Shown piece after piece: positions 7,259-16,151 of a stretch of DNA of 64,000 nucleotides. The notes under the pieces were generated by a model. It was not told the origin of the DNA and made no database searches. It saw only the letters and a program-made list of their open reading frames with translations. This stretch comes from Oribacterium sp. oral taxon 078 str. F0262 (lineage in GTDB: Bacteria; Bacillota; Clostridia; Lachnospirales; Lachnospiraceae), in the NCBI RefSeq assembly GCF_000160135.1, contig NZ_GG729934.1:252499-316498 (forward strand). The letters run 5' to 3'. Position 1 is the stretch's first letter, and the number at the start of each line of letters is the position of its first letter. The position numbers and the translations under genes were made by a program.

Positions 7259-8311
7259 ATGCAAAAGAAGGAAGAGATAAAGCTTACACAGATGACGAAG
7301 CAATCCGGCTGAGCGGCTAAGATAGGTCCTGAGACCCTTGCCCAGGTTCTGGGCAAGCTGCCGAAATTTGAAAAGGATGACAGACTTCTCGTGGGGCTTT
7401 CCACCTCGGACGATGCCGCAGTCTACAAGGTGTCGGAGGAAGTCGCCATGATACAGACCGTGGATTTTTTCACCCCGGTCGTAGATGACCCCTACACCTT
7501 TGGCATGATCGCTGCGTGCAATGCGCTCTCCGATGTCTATGCCATGGGCGGTATCCCAAAGGTCGCACTGAATATCGTAGGCTTCCCGAACTGTCTTAAT
7601 CCCGAAATCCTCGGGGATATCATGGCGGGCGGCGCGGAAAAGGTAAAGGAGTCGGGCGCGCTTTTGATCGGCGGGCATTCCATCCAGAATGACGATCCTC
7701 TCTACGGGCTCTGTGTCTCCGGCTTCGTCCATCCCGAGCGGATTCAGAAGAACTACGGGGCCAAGCCGGGCGATGTCCTGATCCTCACAAAGCAAATCGG
7801 ATCCGGCATCATAAATACTGCCGTAAAGGCCGAGCTCGCCTCGGAGAAGGCCATGGAGGAGGCCGTGAGAGTCATGGCGTCCCTGAACAGAAAGGCAAAG
7901 GAGGCCATGGATCCCTTCCATGTCCATGCCTGTACGGATATCACGGGCTTTGGGCTCCTGGGCCATGCGATGGAGATGGCGGAGGCCAGCAGGGTGAGCT
8001 TTGCGCTTCATTTTCGAAATATTCCGCTGATAGAAGCTGCGAAGGAATATGCGGAGCTCGGGCTTGTCCCGGCGGGCGCTTATCGAAACCGGAAGTACAC
8101 GGAGAATAAGCTCTCGATCCTCGGGATCTCCGATACGGATGCGGATCTTCTCTTTGACCCGCAGTCCTCCGGCGGTCTCCTCTATGCGATTCCCGCGGAG
8201 GAGAAGGACAGCGCGATGGACGCCCTTCTTGCGGCCGGACTTGAGACGAAGGCGGAAGTCATCGGGAGCGTAGAGCCGCTCGAAGAGAAATTCATAACAG
8301 TGAAGCCATAA
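7259..8311 (+). CDS. selD: Selenide, water dikinase (selenophosphate synthetase), itself a selenoprotein
   Basis: Makes selenophosphate, the selenium donor for selenocysteine, from selenide and ATP. The frame starts at ATG 7259 (AGAAGGAAAA upstream) and reads through a TGA at 7310-7312, codon 18, in the context S-G-Sec-A-A-K-I-G-P, the catalytic position that is Cys or Sec in all SelD proteins. The rest, with SDVYAMGG and GHSIQNDDPLYGL, is standard SelD; the total is 350 residues. A start placed at 7391 would remove the active site. It heads a selD-selA-selB operon, and its own translation depends on the products of that operon. Confidence 0.96.
7310..7357 (+). promoter_or_regulatory. Selenocysteine codon and SECIS hairpin of selD
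   Basis: After the UGA at 7310-7312, CTTGCCCAG (7337-7345) pairs perfectly with CTGGGCAAG (7349-7357). The tip reads AGGUUCU, close to the AGGUCU loop of the Escherichia coli fdhF SECIS. The apical G is 33-34 nt after the UGA, inside the spacing allowed for bacterial SECIS elements. Confidence 0.7.
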
Positions 8312-8328
8312 GGAAGGCGGAGAGAAGG

Positions 8329-9813
8329 ATGAATCAAAATCTGTTGTTTCGCAGGATCCCGAAGGTGGATCTCCTCCTGGGAAGAGAGGAGATCCAGAGT
8401 CTGATCCCTCTCTACGGGAGATGCCGCGTCACAGAGGCGGTGCAGGAGGAGACGGATCAGCTCAGGGAGGAGCTCCGAGCCGAGATCGAGAAGGCGGAGG
8501 AAAGAGGGAGTCTTCGGAAGGGGGAGATCGGAAGAGCAGAGCCTTCGGAAGCCGAAAGGGAGGCGGAGAGAGCGCTGGAGCGAAGCCTTTCCGAGCGAAT
8601 CGAAAAACTTCCGGAGAGGATCCGCATTTTCCTGGAGGAGCTCTTTCGACCGGGACTTAGGCGGGTCATCAATGGATCCGGCACCATCCTCCACACAAAC
8701 CTCGGGAGGGCTCCCATCGAGAGGAGGATCGCGGAAAGACTCGCAGACCTCGTCTCCTCCTACTCGAACCTGGAATACCGCCTCTCCGAGGGGAGAAGGG
8801 GGGAGCGCTACTCTCACTTCGAGAAGCTCCTCTGCCGCCTGAGCGGGGCGGAGGCCGCGATGGCCGTAAACAACAATGCCGCGGCCGTGCTCCTGATCCT
8901 CTCCACCCTTGCATCGGGAGGGGAGGTCATCACCTCCCGGGGGGAGCTCGTGGAGATCGGAGGGAAATTCCGGATCCCGGATGTCTGCGCGCAGAGCGGG
9001 GCAAAGCTTGTGGAGATCGGATGCACGAACAAGACCCATCTCTCCGATTATGAGGAGGCCCTGAATGAGAACACAAAGGCAATCCTCAAGGTGCACTCCA
9101 GTAATTACGCGCTCGTCGGCTTCACGGAATCCGTGAGCGCCGCGAGTTTAAAGCCTCTTTCGGAGAAGCACGGGCTTCCGCTCATCGAGGACCTCGGAAG
9201 CGGAGTGCTCCTGGACCTTGAAAGATATGGGAGGATGCACGAACCGACCGTGCAGGAGGCGGTCCGAAACGGCGTCGATGTCGTCTCCTTCAGTGGAGAT
9301 AAGCTTCTCGGCGGTCCGCAGGCCGGGATCATCGTCGGGAAGAAGTGCTTCATCGACAGGATGAAGAAGCATCCTCTCACAAGAGCGGTCCGGATCGATA
9401 AATTCACCGTCGCCGCGCTGGAGCTCACCCTCCTGGAATATCTCAAGGAGGAGGGGATCGAGGAGCGAATTCCGACACTCCGCATGATCGCGGAGACGGA
9501 GGAGAAGGTTTCGGAGAGGGCGGAGCGCCTCCTCTCTATGCTATCCGGAAGCTGCCGGGGAGCGGAGCTCTCGACCCTCCCCTGCGAATCCCAGGTCGGA
9601 GGGGGCTCCCTGCCCCTGGAAGAGCTTAAGAGCCGGGCTCTTTGCATCCGTCCTCGTTCGATGAGCGTAACAGCGCTGGAGGAGCGGCTCAGAGGACTTC
9701 CTATCCCCATTATAGGACGCGTCGCGGAGGAGCGGCTCCTTCTGGATCTTCGCACGATTTCGGACGCAGAGCTTCCGGAGCTTTCCGAAGAGCTTAAAGA
9801 GGTGATCGGATGA
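8329..9813 (+). CDS. selA: L-seryl-tRNA(Sec) selenium transferase
   Basis: A PLP enzyme of 494 residues that converts seryl-tRNA(Sec) to selenocysteinyl-tRNA(Sec) with selenophosphate. The PLP-binding lysine is residue 325 in the motif SFSGDKLLGGPQAG. The N-terminal region includes the family GSGTILHTNLGRAP segment, and the length is slightly above the usual 460-470 because of an Arg/Glu-rich stretch near residues 45-85. It begins 17 nt after selD with GGAAGGCGGAGAGAAGG upstream, and its stop overlaps the start of selB by 4 bp. Confidence 0.95.
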   Translation: MNQNLLFRRIPKVDLLLGREEIQSLIPLYGRCRVTEAVQEETDQLREELRAEIEKAEERGSLRKGEIGRAEPSEAEREAERALERSLSERIEKLPERIRIFLEELFRPGLRRVINGSGTILHTNLGRAPIERRIAERLADLVSSYSNLEYRLSEGRRGERYSHFEKLLCRLSGAEAAMAVNNNAAAVLLILSTLASGGEVITSRGELVEIGGKFRIPDVCAQSGAKLVEIGCTNKTHLSDYEEALNENTKAILKVHSSNYALVGFTESVSAASLKPLSEKHGLPLIEDLGSGVLLDLERYGRMHEPTVQEAVRNGVDVVSFSGDKLLGGPQAGIIVGKKCFIDRMKKHPLTRAVRIDKFTVAALELTLLEYLKEEGIEERIPTLRMIAETEEKVSERAERLLSMLSGSCRGAELSTLPCESQVGGGSLPLEELKSRALCIRPRSMSVTALEERLRGLPIPIIGRVAEERLLLDLRTISDAELPELSEELKEVIG

Positions 9814-11732
9814 AGCATATCATCATAGGGACGGCGGGACATATCGATCACGGGAAGACCACGCTGATCCGCGCCCTCACAGGGCGGAATACGGATCGGC
9901 TGAAGGAGGAGCAGAACAGGGGCATCACGATCGAACTCGGCTTCACCTGGTTTGACATGAAGGACGGCACGAGATGCGGCGTCATCGATGTCCCGGGACA
10001 TGAGAAGTTCATCAATAATATGGTGGCCGGCGTCGTGGGCATGGATCTTGTTCTGATGGTGGTCGCCGCGGATGAAGGGATCATGCCTCAGACAAGGGAG
10101 CATCTCGATATTCTGGAGCTTCTTGGCATAAAAAAGTGCATCCTCGTCCTGAATAAATGCGATCTCGTGGAGGAGGAGTGGATCAGCATGATGGAGGAGG
10201 AGATCCGAGGGGAGCTGAAGGGCACCATCCTGGATCATGCGCCCCTCGCCAGAGTCTCCGCCGCGACGGGAGAGGGGATTGACGCTCTGAAGGATCTCAT
10301 CCTACAAATGGTGACGGAGGATGTGCCGGAAAAGGATGTAAACGGCATCCCCCGCCTTCCCATCGATCGGGTCTTCAGCCTGCCGGGCTTTGGCACCATC
10401 ATCACAGGGACTCTGCTCTCCGGAAGGATCAGCAGGGGAGACAGTCTCTCGATCTACCCGGAGGGACTTTCCTGCAAGGTCAGGAACATACAGGTCCATG
10501 ACCGCGATACCGATATCTGCGAGGCGGGGCAGAGGGTGGCCCTGAATCTGTCCAATGTGAAAAAGTCCGATCTCAAGAGAGGCTCCGTCATCGCTCCCTC
10601 CGGCAGCATGGAGAACACGACCCTCATCGATGTGAAGCTCAGCGTACTGAGGGATTCCAGGAGGAGCATCCGGAACAGGGAGCGCCTTCACCTCTTCACC
10701 GGGACCAGTGAGCTTTTGTGCCGGGCCGTCCTCCTCGATCGGGATGAGATCCCGCCCGGGGAGACCGGACCCGCTCAGCTCCTCCTGGAAGAGGAGCTCG
10801 TCGTAAAGAGAGGAGATCGCTTTGTCGTCCGCTTTTACAGCCCTCTCGAGACGATCGGGGGAGGAGTCGTGCTGGAGCCGAATCCCAGGAAGAAGAAGCG
10901 CTTCAGCGAGGAGGCGATCGCGGAGCTCTCCCGGAAGGAGAGCGGAAGCCTCGCCGATGTGTGCGAGCTGAATATCCGGGCGGAGAACGATACCCTCATC
11001 AATCTAAGGGAGCTCGCGAAGAATATGTCCCACTCCGAGGAGGAGCTGAAGCCCTGTCTTTCGGAGCTCAGGGACAGGGGGCTGATCTATGAATTTGTGC
11101 TTAGGAAGGACAGCTATTACTGGCACAGAGATAATGCCTTCATCATAGAGCAGGAGATACAGAGGGCGCTCCGGAGCTTCTACGAGAAGCATCCCTACCG
11201 CTACGGCATCCGAAAGGCCGAGATCCAGAGCGTCTATATGAAGTCGGTTAAGCTGAATGTCTTTGACGCCTGCATGGAAAAGCTCTGTGCGGACGGTTCT
11301 CTGCAGCTTCGGGAGGAGTATCTCTGCCTCCCGGGAAGGGAGATCCCGAAGGATGAGAGATTCCGGGACCTGGAGTCGCTCATCACGGAGCAGCTTGAGA
11401 AGGCGGGCTATGAGTTCCTCCGCTTCTCGGAGCTCTCAAGGAAGAATTACTCCGACGAGCTTATGCTGGATGTCATTCATGTGCTCATGGATGAGGGAAA
11501 GCTGGTCCGGATCGGCGGGGAAGAGCTTGAGATGTATACCATGAAGCACTTCATGGACAGCGCAAAGGAGGCGGTAAAAAAGCATTTTGAGACCAATGAG
11601 CTTCTGACCATCTCGGAGATCCGGGATATGTTTGCGACGAGCCGAAAGTGCGCAAAGCCCATCATTTTATATATGGACAGCCAGAAGATCACAAAGAAGC
11701 TCGGCGCGGAGACAGAGAGAGTCGCATATTGA
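9810..11732 (+). CDS. selB: Selenocysteine-specific elongation factor
   Basis: A 640-residue GTPase that delivers Sec-tRNA to the ribosome at a UGA followed by a SECIS hairpin. The EF-Tu-like half has the P-loop GHIDHGKT at residues 10-17, DVPGHE and NKCD; the C-terminal half is built of winged-helix repeats that bind the SECIS RNA. It is translationally coupled to selA through ATGA. Together with the UGA-containing grdA and selD it shows that selenocysteine decoding is active here; selC is expected elsewhere in the genome. Confidence 0.95.
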   Translation: MKHIIIGTAGHIDHGKTTLIRALTGRNTDRLKEEQNRGITIELGFTWFDMKDGTRCGVIDVPGHEKFINNMVAGVVGMDLVLMVVAADEGIMPQTREHLDILELLGIKKCILVLNKCDLVEEEWISMMEEEIRGELKGTILDHAPLARVSAATGEGIDALKDLILQMVTEDVPEKDVNGIPRLPIDRVFSLPGFGTIITGTLLSGRISRGDSLSIYPEGLSCKVRNIQVHDRDTDICEAGQRVALNLSNVKKSDLKRGSVIAPSGSMENTTLIDVKLSVLRDSRRSIRNRERLHLFTGTSELLCRAVLLDRDEIPPGETGPAQLLLEEELVVKRGDRFVVRFYSPLETIGGGVVLEPNPRKKKRFSEEAIAELSRKESGSLADVCELNIRAENDTLINLRELAKNMSHSEEELKPCLSELRDRGLIYEFVLRKDSYYWHRDNAFIIEQEIQRALRSFYEKHPYRYGIRKAEIQSVYMKSVKLNVFDACMEKLCADGSLQLREEYLCLPGREIPKDERFRDLESLITEQLEKAGYEFLRFSELSRKNYSDELMLDVIHVLMDEGKLVRIGGEELEMYTMKHFMDSAKEAVKKHFETNELLTISEIRDMFATSRKCAKPIILYMDSQKITKKLGAETERVAY

Positions 11733-11809
11733 GGGGAGCGGAGTTCATCCGTTTTCTCCGGCGTTTCCACGGGGATGATCGCGCATCCGTTGAAAAAGGA
11801 AGGGACAGC

Positions 11810-12829
11810 ATGAATATCAAACAACTAGAAGCCTTTGTTCGGATCGTAAAAAATAAAAGCTTTTCGCAGACCGCAAAAGAGCTTTTTCTCACTCAGCCTA
11901 CGGTGAGCGCCTATATCAGCAACCTCGAGGAGGAGCTCGGAGTGCGGCTTTTCCTCCGAACCACGAAAGAGGTGAATATTACGGAGGCCGGGGAGAAGAT
12001 CTATCTCTATGCGAAGGAGATCATCCAGCTCTCCAATCAGATCCGGGAGGTGACGAGCGGAAGGCAGGAGGGAGCGATGGAGAAGGAGATCGTGATCTCC
12101 ACCTCCTCCATCCCCGGACAGTATCTGCTTCCGAGCATCCTGGCCTCCTACAGCAAGTCCTATCCCAATGTGGAATTCCGGACCAATGAGACCGACAGCA
12201 GGGGAGTGGTGGACGATATCGTGAGCCACAGAGCGGAGCTCGGCTTCTGCGGCACCATGATCCAGAGGAACGGATGCAATTATCTTCCCTTCTACGATGA
12301 TGAGCTCATACTGGTCACGCCGAATACCCCGAAATATCGAAAGAGGAGGGAGCTCGGCTTTCAGATGGACTGGCTGAGTGAGGAGGACTTCATCATGCGG
12401 GAGAGCGGCTCCGGGACGAGGAAGGAAGCGATGAAGATCCTCGCCCGGCTCGGCTTCATGCCGGAGGATGTCCACATTAAAGCGAGCTTCGCCAGTACCG
12501 GAGCCATCCTTCTCTCTGTCAGAGAGCAGGTCGGGGTCGCCATCGTATCCAAGCTCGCCGCAAAGATGGAGATTCGAAACGGCGCGGTACTCCCCTTCCG
12601 CCTCTCTGAAAACGGCTGCTTCCGGAAGATTTATCTCCTGACCAGCACGGAGTTCTCCATGTCGGAGGGGGCCAAGAAGCTGGTAAAGATGATGCAAAAT
12701 CACGTCCGGCGGATGCAGATGAAGGGGAGGGCCAGCTTAAGTCAGATCGGGAATCCGGAGCCGAGAATCATAAAAGACAGCGCGCCTGAAGGGAAGAAGG
12801 AGGGGCTTCTCTCCTCAAAGAAGCGTTAG
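11810..12829 (+). CDS. LysR-family regulator, selenium-metabolism type
   Basis: A 339-residue regulator with an N-terminal winged helix-turn-helix (MNIKQLEAFVRIVKNKSFSQ, then the TQPTVSAYISNLEEELGV recognition region) and a C-terminal LysR effector domain. The ATG at 11810 has AAAAAGGAAGGG upstream; earlier starts would overlap selB. It lies 77 nt after selB, a position typical of the LysR group linked to selenium genes. A T-N11-A dyad at the selD promoter (7049-7075) is a likely target. The effector is unknown. The last 40 or so residues are basic and may be disordered. Confidence 0.88.
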   Translation: MNIKQLEAFVRIVKNKSFSQTAKELFLTQPTVSAYISNLEEELGVRLFLRTTKEVNITEAGEKIYLYAKEIIQLSNQIREVTSGRQEGAMEKEIVISTSSIPGQYLLPSILASYSKSYPNVEFRTNETDSRGVVDDIVSHRAELGFCGTMIQRNGCNYLPFYDDELILVTPNTPKYRKRRELGFQMDWLSEEDFIMRESGSGTRKEAMKILARLGFMPEDVHIKASFASTGAILLSVREQVGVAIVSKLAAKMEIRNGAVLPFRLSENGCFRKIYLLTSTEFSMSEGAKKLVKMMQNHVRRMQMKGRASLSQIGNPEPRIIKDSAPEGKKEGLLSSKKR

Positions 12830-12840
12830 GGGGAGACAGA

Positions 12841-13515
12841 ATGGCGTCAGAGCGCTTTTGCAAAAAAATACCGGCGGAGAAAACGGATCTTTCGAAAATC
12901 TTAGCGATGCGGGAGAAGCTCTCCGAGCTCTTGAAGCCGGAGCGCTACGAACATTCCCTGAGCGTCAGCTTCTCGGCGGCGGCCCTCGCTATGCGCTATG
13001 GGGCGGATCTTCAGAAGGCGGAGATCGCGGGGCTTTGCCACGACTGCGCAAAGCATTTTGGAAAGCAGGAGATTCTTCGTGTCTGCGAGAGGGATGGCCT
13101 TGTTCTCTCCCCGGAGCTCCTCCGCTTTCCGCAGGTAATCCATTCCTTTTACGGGGAGATCTATGCGGAGAAGCTCTTTGGGATCCGGGATCCGGAGATT
13201 CTGTCCGCGATCCGCTTCCATACGCTGGGCCGCCCCGGTATGAGTCTCCTGGAGAAGATCATCTTTACGGCGGACTTTATAGAGCCCCGGCGTTATAAGG
13301 CGGCAGGGCTTTCTGAGATCCGAAGGATGGCCTTTCTCGATCTGGATGAGGCGGTATATCTGATCTTAAAATCCACGATAGAATATCTGAGAGAGCGCGG
13401 GGGGGAGATCTGCCGGGCCTCCCTCGAGAGCTATGAATATTACCGAAAGGTCCATGAGGAAAAAGGGCAAACTGCGGATCCGGGAGAAGAGGAGAGAGTC
13501 CGCGTCGAAGACTAA
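12841..13515 (+). CDS. yqeK: HD-domain hydrolase, YqeK family (probable symmetrical Ap4A hydrolase)
   Basis: A 224-residue HD phosphohydrolase. The metal motif GLCHDCAKHF and the upstream histidine in ERYEHSLSVS match the YqeK family, whose characterised members split diadenosine tetraphosphate symmetrically. A GGGGGAG ribosome-binding site precedes the ATG at 12841. It is followed by rsfS, the usual partner; nadD, normally upstream of yqeK, is replaced here by the LysR gene. Confidence 0.85.
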   Translation: MASERFCKKIPAEKTDLSKILAMREKLSELLKPERYEHSLSVSFSAAALAMRYGADLQKAEIAGLCHDCAKHFGKQEILRVCERDGLVLSPELLRFPQVIHSFYGEIYAEKLFGIRDPEILSAIRFHTLGRPGMSLLEKIIFTADFIEPRRYKAAGLSEIRRMAFLDLDEAVYLILKSTIEYLRERGGEICRASLESYEYYRKVHEEKGQTADPGEEERVRVED

Positions 13516-13630
13516 TATATATTTTGCGGGATAGATCCCGCCGCTTTACTTAGATAGCTTTAAGAAAGGACCTGCCCTGTCCTATGAGACAGGGAGGGCG
13601 TCTCCCTCGAAAAGAGGGGAGAGGAGGAAG

Positions 13631-13990
13631 ATGATAGCGGAAACTTCAAGGGCGATGGCAAAAGCTGCGGCGGAAATCTGCGAAGAAAAAAAGGGGCGGG
13701 AGATCTCAATCATTGATATCTCGGAGATTTCCGTGATCGCGGATTATTTTGTGATCGTGACGGCGGAGAACAGCCGACAGGTGGAGGCGCTCTCCGATTC
13801 TCTGCAGGATGGCATGGCGAAGAGGGGCTACAGGATTCGGCGGGCGGAGGGAAAGCCGGACTCCGGATGGATCCTTCTGGATTTTAACGATATCATCATC
13901 CATGTCTTCGACAAGGAGCAGAGATTCTTCTATGATCTTGAGAGAATCTGGTCAGACGGAAAGAAGATCGTGAATCCGAAGGAGCTCTGA
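13631..13990 (+). CDS. rsfS: Ribosomal silencing factor
   Basis: A 119-residue RsfS/Iojap protein that binds ribosomal protein L14 and blocks subunit joining during starvation. The conserved core ADYFVIVTAENSRQVEALSD and the EGKPDSGWILLDFNDIIIHVF segment are present. GAGAGGAGGAAG precedes the ATG. The 115-nt gap after yqeK contains two small hairpins (13526-13541 and 13575-13594) of unknown role. Confidence 0.93.
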   Translation: MIAETSRAMAKAAAEICEEKKGREISIIDISEISVIADYFVIVTAENSRQVEALSDSLQDGMAKRGYRIRRAEGKPDSGWILLDFNDIIIHVFDKEQRFFYDLERIWSDGKKIVNPKEL

Positions 13991-13994
13991 TCCC

Positions 13995-14780
13995 GTGCTC
14001 AATCTCACCAGCAAAAAAGAGGAGATGGAAAAGGAGATGGAAAACTCATTGAAGAAAATGGAGCCTCGCAGGGACCGAATGAAAGACGGCTGCCTGATCT
14101 GCGGAGCGGATTTGGAATATCTCAGCGATGAGATCCCGATGAAATGCTCCATCTGTCATAAGACAGAGCAAAGCAAGACAAGATGTGTCCATGGGCACTA
14201 TGTCTGTGATGACTGTCATATGAAAGGAATGGACAGCATCTTTTCCTTTTGTATGAAGAGTCAGAGCAGGGATCCCGTAGAAATCCTGGAGGGGATGATG
14301 TCCCTTCCTTTTTGCCATATGCACGGACCTGAGCACCATGTGATGGTCGGGGCCGCTCTTCTGAGCGCGTGCAGAAATGCCGGGAAAAAGATAGATCTGG
14401 AGCATTCCCTCCTGCAAATTTATCGCCGCGGAAGGGAAGTCCCCGGGGGATCCTGCGGATACTGGGGCGCCTGCGGCGCCGGCATCAGCACGGGGATCTT
14501 TGTTTCTGTGCTTACCTTTTCCTCTCCTCTTTCCGGAGAAAGCTGGGGAATCTCCAATCTTATGACAGCGAGAGCGCTGGAGAGGATCGGACGATACGGG
14601 GGCCCCCGCTGCTGTAAGAGAAATTCCTATCTGGCCCTTATAGAGGCGGTAAAGCTTATAAAAGAATACTTCGATATCCCGATCGAGATCAAAAAAATCA
14701 GCTGCTCCCGCTCCTCCCGAAATGAACAATGCCTGAGAAAACGCTGCCCCTTTTTCAGGAATGCTGACTCGGGATCCTAG
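13995..14780 (+). CDS. DUF5714-type protein of unknown function, cysteine-rich
   Basis: A 261-residue protein (from a GTG at 13995) with a Cys-rich N-terminal region: CLICGADLEYL, MKCSICHKT and VCDDCH form CxxC pairs suited to binding zinc. It is followed by a conserved helical core with PFCHMHGPEHHVMVGAALL and GSCGYWGACGAGISTG and by a Cys-rich C-terminus. These match the uncharacterised DUF5714 family. The start is uncertain: GTG 13995 overlaps nothing, but ATG 14025, 14037 and 14061 are also in frame. The gene abuts rsfS. No function is assigned. Confidence 0.7.
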   Translation: MLNLTSKKEEMEKEMENSLKKMEPRRDRMKDGCLICGADLEYLSDEIPMKCSICHKTEQSKTRCVHGHYVCDDCHMKGMDSIFSFCMKSQSRDPVEILEGMMSLPFCHMHGPEHHVMVGAALLSACRNAGKKIDLEHSLLQIYRRGREVPGGSCGYWGACGAGISTGIFVSVLTFSSPLSGESWGISNLMTARALERIGRYGGPRCCKRNSYLALIEAVKLIKEYFDIPIEIKKISCSRSSRNEQCLRKRCPFFRNADSGS

Positions 14781-14818
14781 TACAAATGTTTGTAGATGCC
14801 GGAAAGATATGTTAAAAT
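14781..14818 (+). promoter_or_regulatory. lexA promoter with overlapping palindrome
   Basis: TTGTAG (14790-14795), a 17-bp spacer and TAAAAT (14813-14818) form a promoter. The -35 box overlaps a perfect palindrome with arms TACAAA and TTTGTA (14781-14794) around a TG centre. Its place at the lexA promoter suggests an autoregulatory operator, though the sequence differs from the usual Gram-positive GAAC-N4-GTTC box. Confidence 0.55.
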
Positions 14819-14884
14819 GAAGAGGACCCCGGAATTAGCCGGAATAGATTGGCCCTTGAGAGAGGGGACGGAAGGGAGGTAAAG

Positions 14885-15535
14885 ATGGGAAGAAAAAAGA
14901 AGGAGCCGGATGCCAATCATATGACAGAGATGCAGGCCGCGGTTTTTCAATATCTGAAAGCCCATGTCAAGGAAAAAAATTACGCTCCCTCCGTCCGGGA
15001 TATCTGCCGCGCGGTCGGGCTCAAGTCCACCTCCAGCGTCTTCAGCTACCTGAATGATCTCGAAGCTATGGGCCTCATCCGGAAGGATCCGACGCATCCC
15101 AGAGCGATTCAGATCCTGGGGCTAAACCAGGATGCCCGGGAAGAGGGCGGAAGAGAGCTCGTCCAGGTCCCGCTTCTCGGCACCGTCGCCGCGGGGCAGC
15201 CGATCTTTGCGGAGGAAAACATCACCGATTATTATCCGATCCCGGTAGATATGCTTCCGAATCAAAGGATCTTCATGCTGAACGTAAAGGGGGATTCTAT
15301 GATTAACTGCGGTATCCTGAGCGGAGACCGCGTCATTGTGGCACAGCAAAACAGCTGTGAAAACGGGGAGATCGTCGTCGCCCTCATCGATGACAGCGCC
15401 ACCGTAAAGCGCTTCTATCGAGAAAAGGATTATATCCGGCTCCAGCCGGAGAATGACAGCATGTCTCCCATTCTGGTGGAAAATTGCGAGATCCTCGGAA
15501 AAGTCATCGGCCTGATTCGGATGGGGCTTCACTAA
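14885..15535 (+). CDS. lexA: LexA repressor (SOS response)
   Basis: A 216-residue self-cleaving repressor of the SOS regulon. It has an N-terminal winged helix-turn-helix (PSVRDICRAVGLKSTSSVFS), the cleavage site Ala103-Gly104 in VAAGQP, and the catalytic dyad Ser138 (GDSM) and Lys175 (ATVKRF) of the S24 peptidase domain. The ATG at 14885 has GGGAGGT upstream; a start at 14849 would overlap the promoter leader. It converges with the recombinase operon on the other strand. Confidence 0.95.
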   Translation: MGRKKKEPDANHMTEMQAAVFQYLKAHVKEKNYAPSVRDICRAVGLKSTSSVFSYLNDLEAMGLIRKDPTHPRAIQILGLNQDAREEGGRELVQVPLLGTVAAGQPIFAEENITDYYPIPVDMLPNQRIFMLNVKGDSMINCGILSGDRVIVAQQNSCENGEIVVALIDDSATVKRFYREKDYIRLQPENDSMSPILVENCEILGKVIGLIRMGLH

Positions 15536-15593
15536 ATCATGTCCCGATCCTTTTCCTTCCCCGCGGAAGAACGGAAATAGGGATTTAGGACAT

Positions 15594-15677
15594 GCATGTC
15601 ACTTTTAATTATGACATGCCTCCGGGAGCTCCTTCGAGGAGATAGCTTACCTGAACTTATACTTTAACTTATACTTT
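15594..15677. repeat. Inverted repeat and 12-bp tandem repeat between lexA and the convergent gene
   Basis: GCATGTCA (15594-15601) and TGACATGC (15612-15619) form an 8-bp stem with a 10-nt AT-rich loop. AACTTATACTTT is repeated exactly in tandem at 15654-15665 and 15666-15677. The segment lies between the ends of two convergent genes and may serve as a bidirectional terminator; no clear T-run was seen. Confidence 0.6.
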
Positions 15678-15712
15678 CATGAATCTACTGGAAAACCGGG
15701 TGTCGGCCTGCC

Positions 15713-16114
15713 TCAGAACCAGCCCTCAGCTTCCTTTCCCCAGAGCCCATTCTCTTTATATTTTTTTACGCGGCGCTGGTAGCTTCGGAGGAGGAGACCG
15801 GCGTAGTCCGCAGCTTCTGCGGCGCTGTGACACTGACGGTAGAGGTAGACTTCGCAAATCCTTCGGAGCTTTCCGAGCTTCCTCCTTTTTCCGGCATTTC
15901 TCTTTAAGAGATCCTCGTAGACCGCGATCTGGAGGAGGGCGCTTCCGTCTCGCCATTCGGAGAGGAGATAGCGGGTTCCGTGTCGCTCTGTGAGCTCTGA
16001 CAGGAGAGAGAACTCCTCCTGAAGCTTCCCGTAGTCCTCCCGGGACGGGCAGAGGATGCGGACGGATTCCGTCCAATGTCTTCCCACTCCGATTTCAGAC
16101 CAGCGCTTCAGCAT
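15713..16114 (-). CDS. Small protein of unknown function with a helix-turn-helix-like C-terminus
   Basis: A 133-residue basic protein with a convincing ribosome-binding site (AAAGGGAGAAAAGGC before the ATG), 37 nt downstream of the tyrosine recombinase gene and so probably co-transcribed with it. The C-terminal part (HSAAEAADYAGLLLRSYQRR, then VKKYKENGLW) resembles the homeodomain-like helix-turn-helix of transposases and resolvases. The N-terminal half (VRILCPSREDYGKLQEEF) resembles no family I know. A DNA-binding accessory role for the recombinase is only an inference. Confidence 0.6.
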   Translation of the reverse strand: MLKRWSEIGVGRHWTESVRILCPSREDYGKLQEEFSLLSELTERHGTRYLLSEWRDGSALLQIAVYEDLLKRNAGKRRKLGKLRRICEVYLYRQCHSAAEAADYAGLLLRSYQRRVKKYKENGLWGKEAEGWF

Positions 16115-16151
16115 GCCTTTTCTCCCTTTCCTTATCTCGCTGAAATACTTC

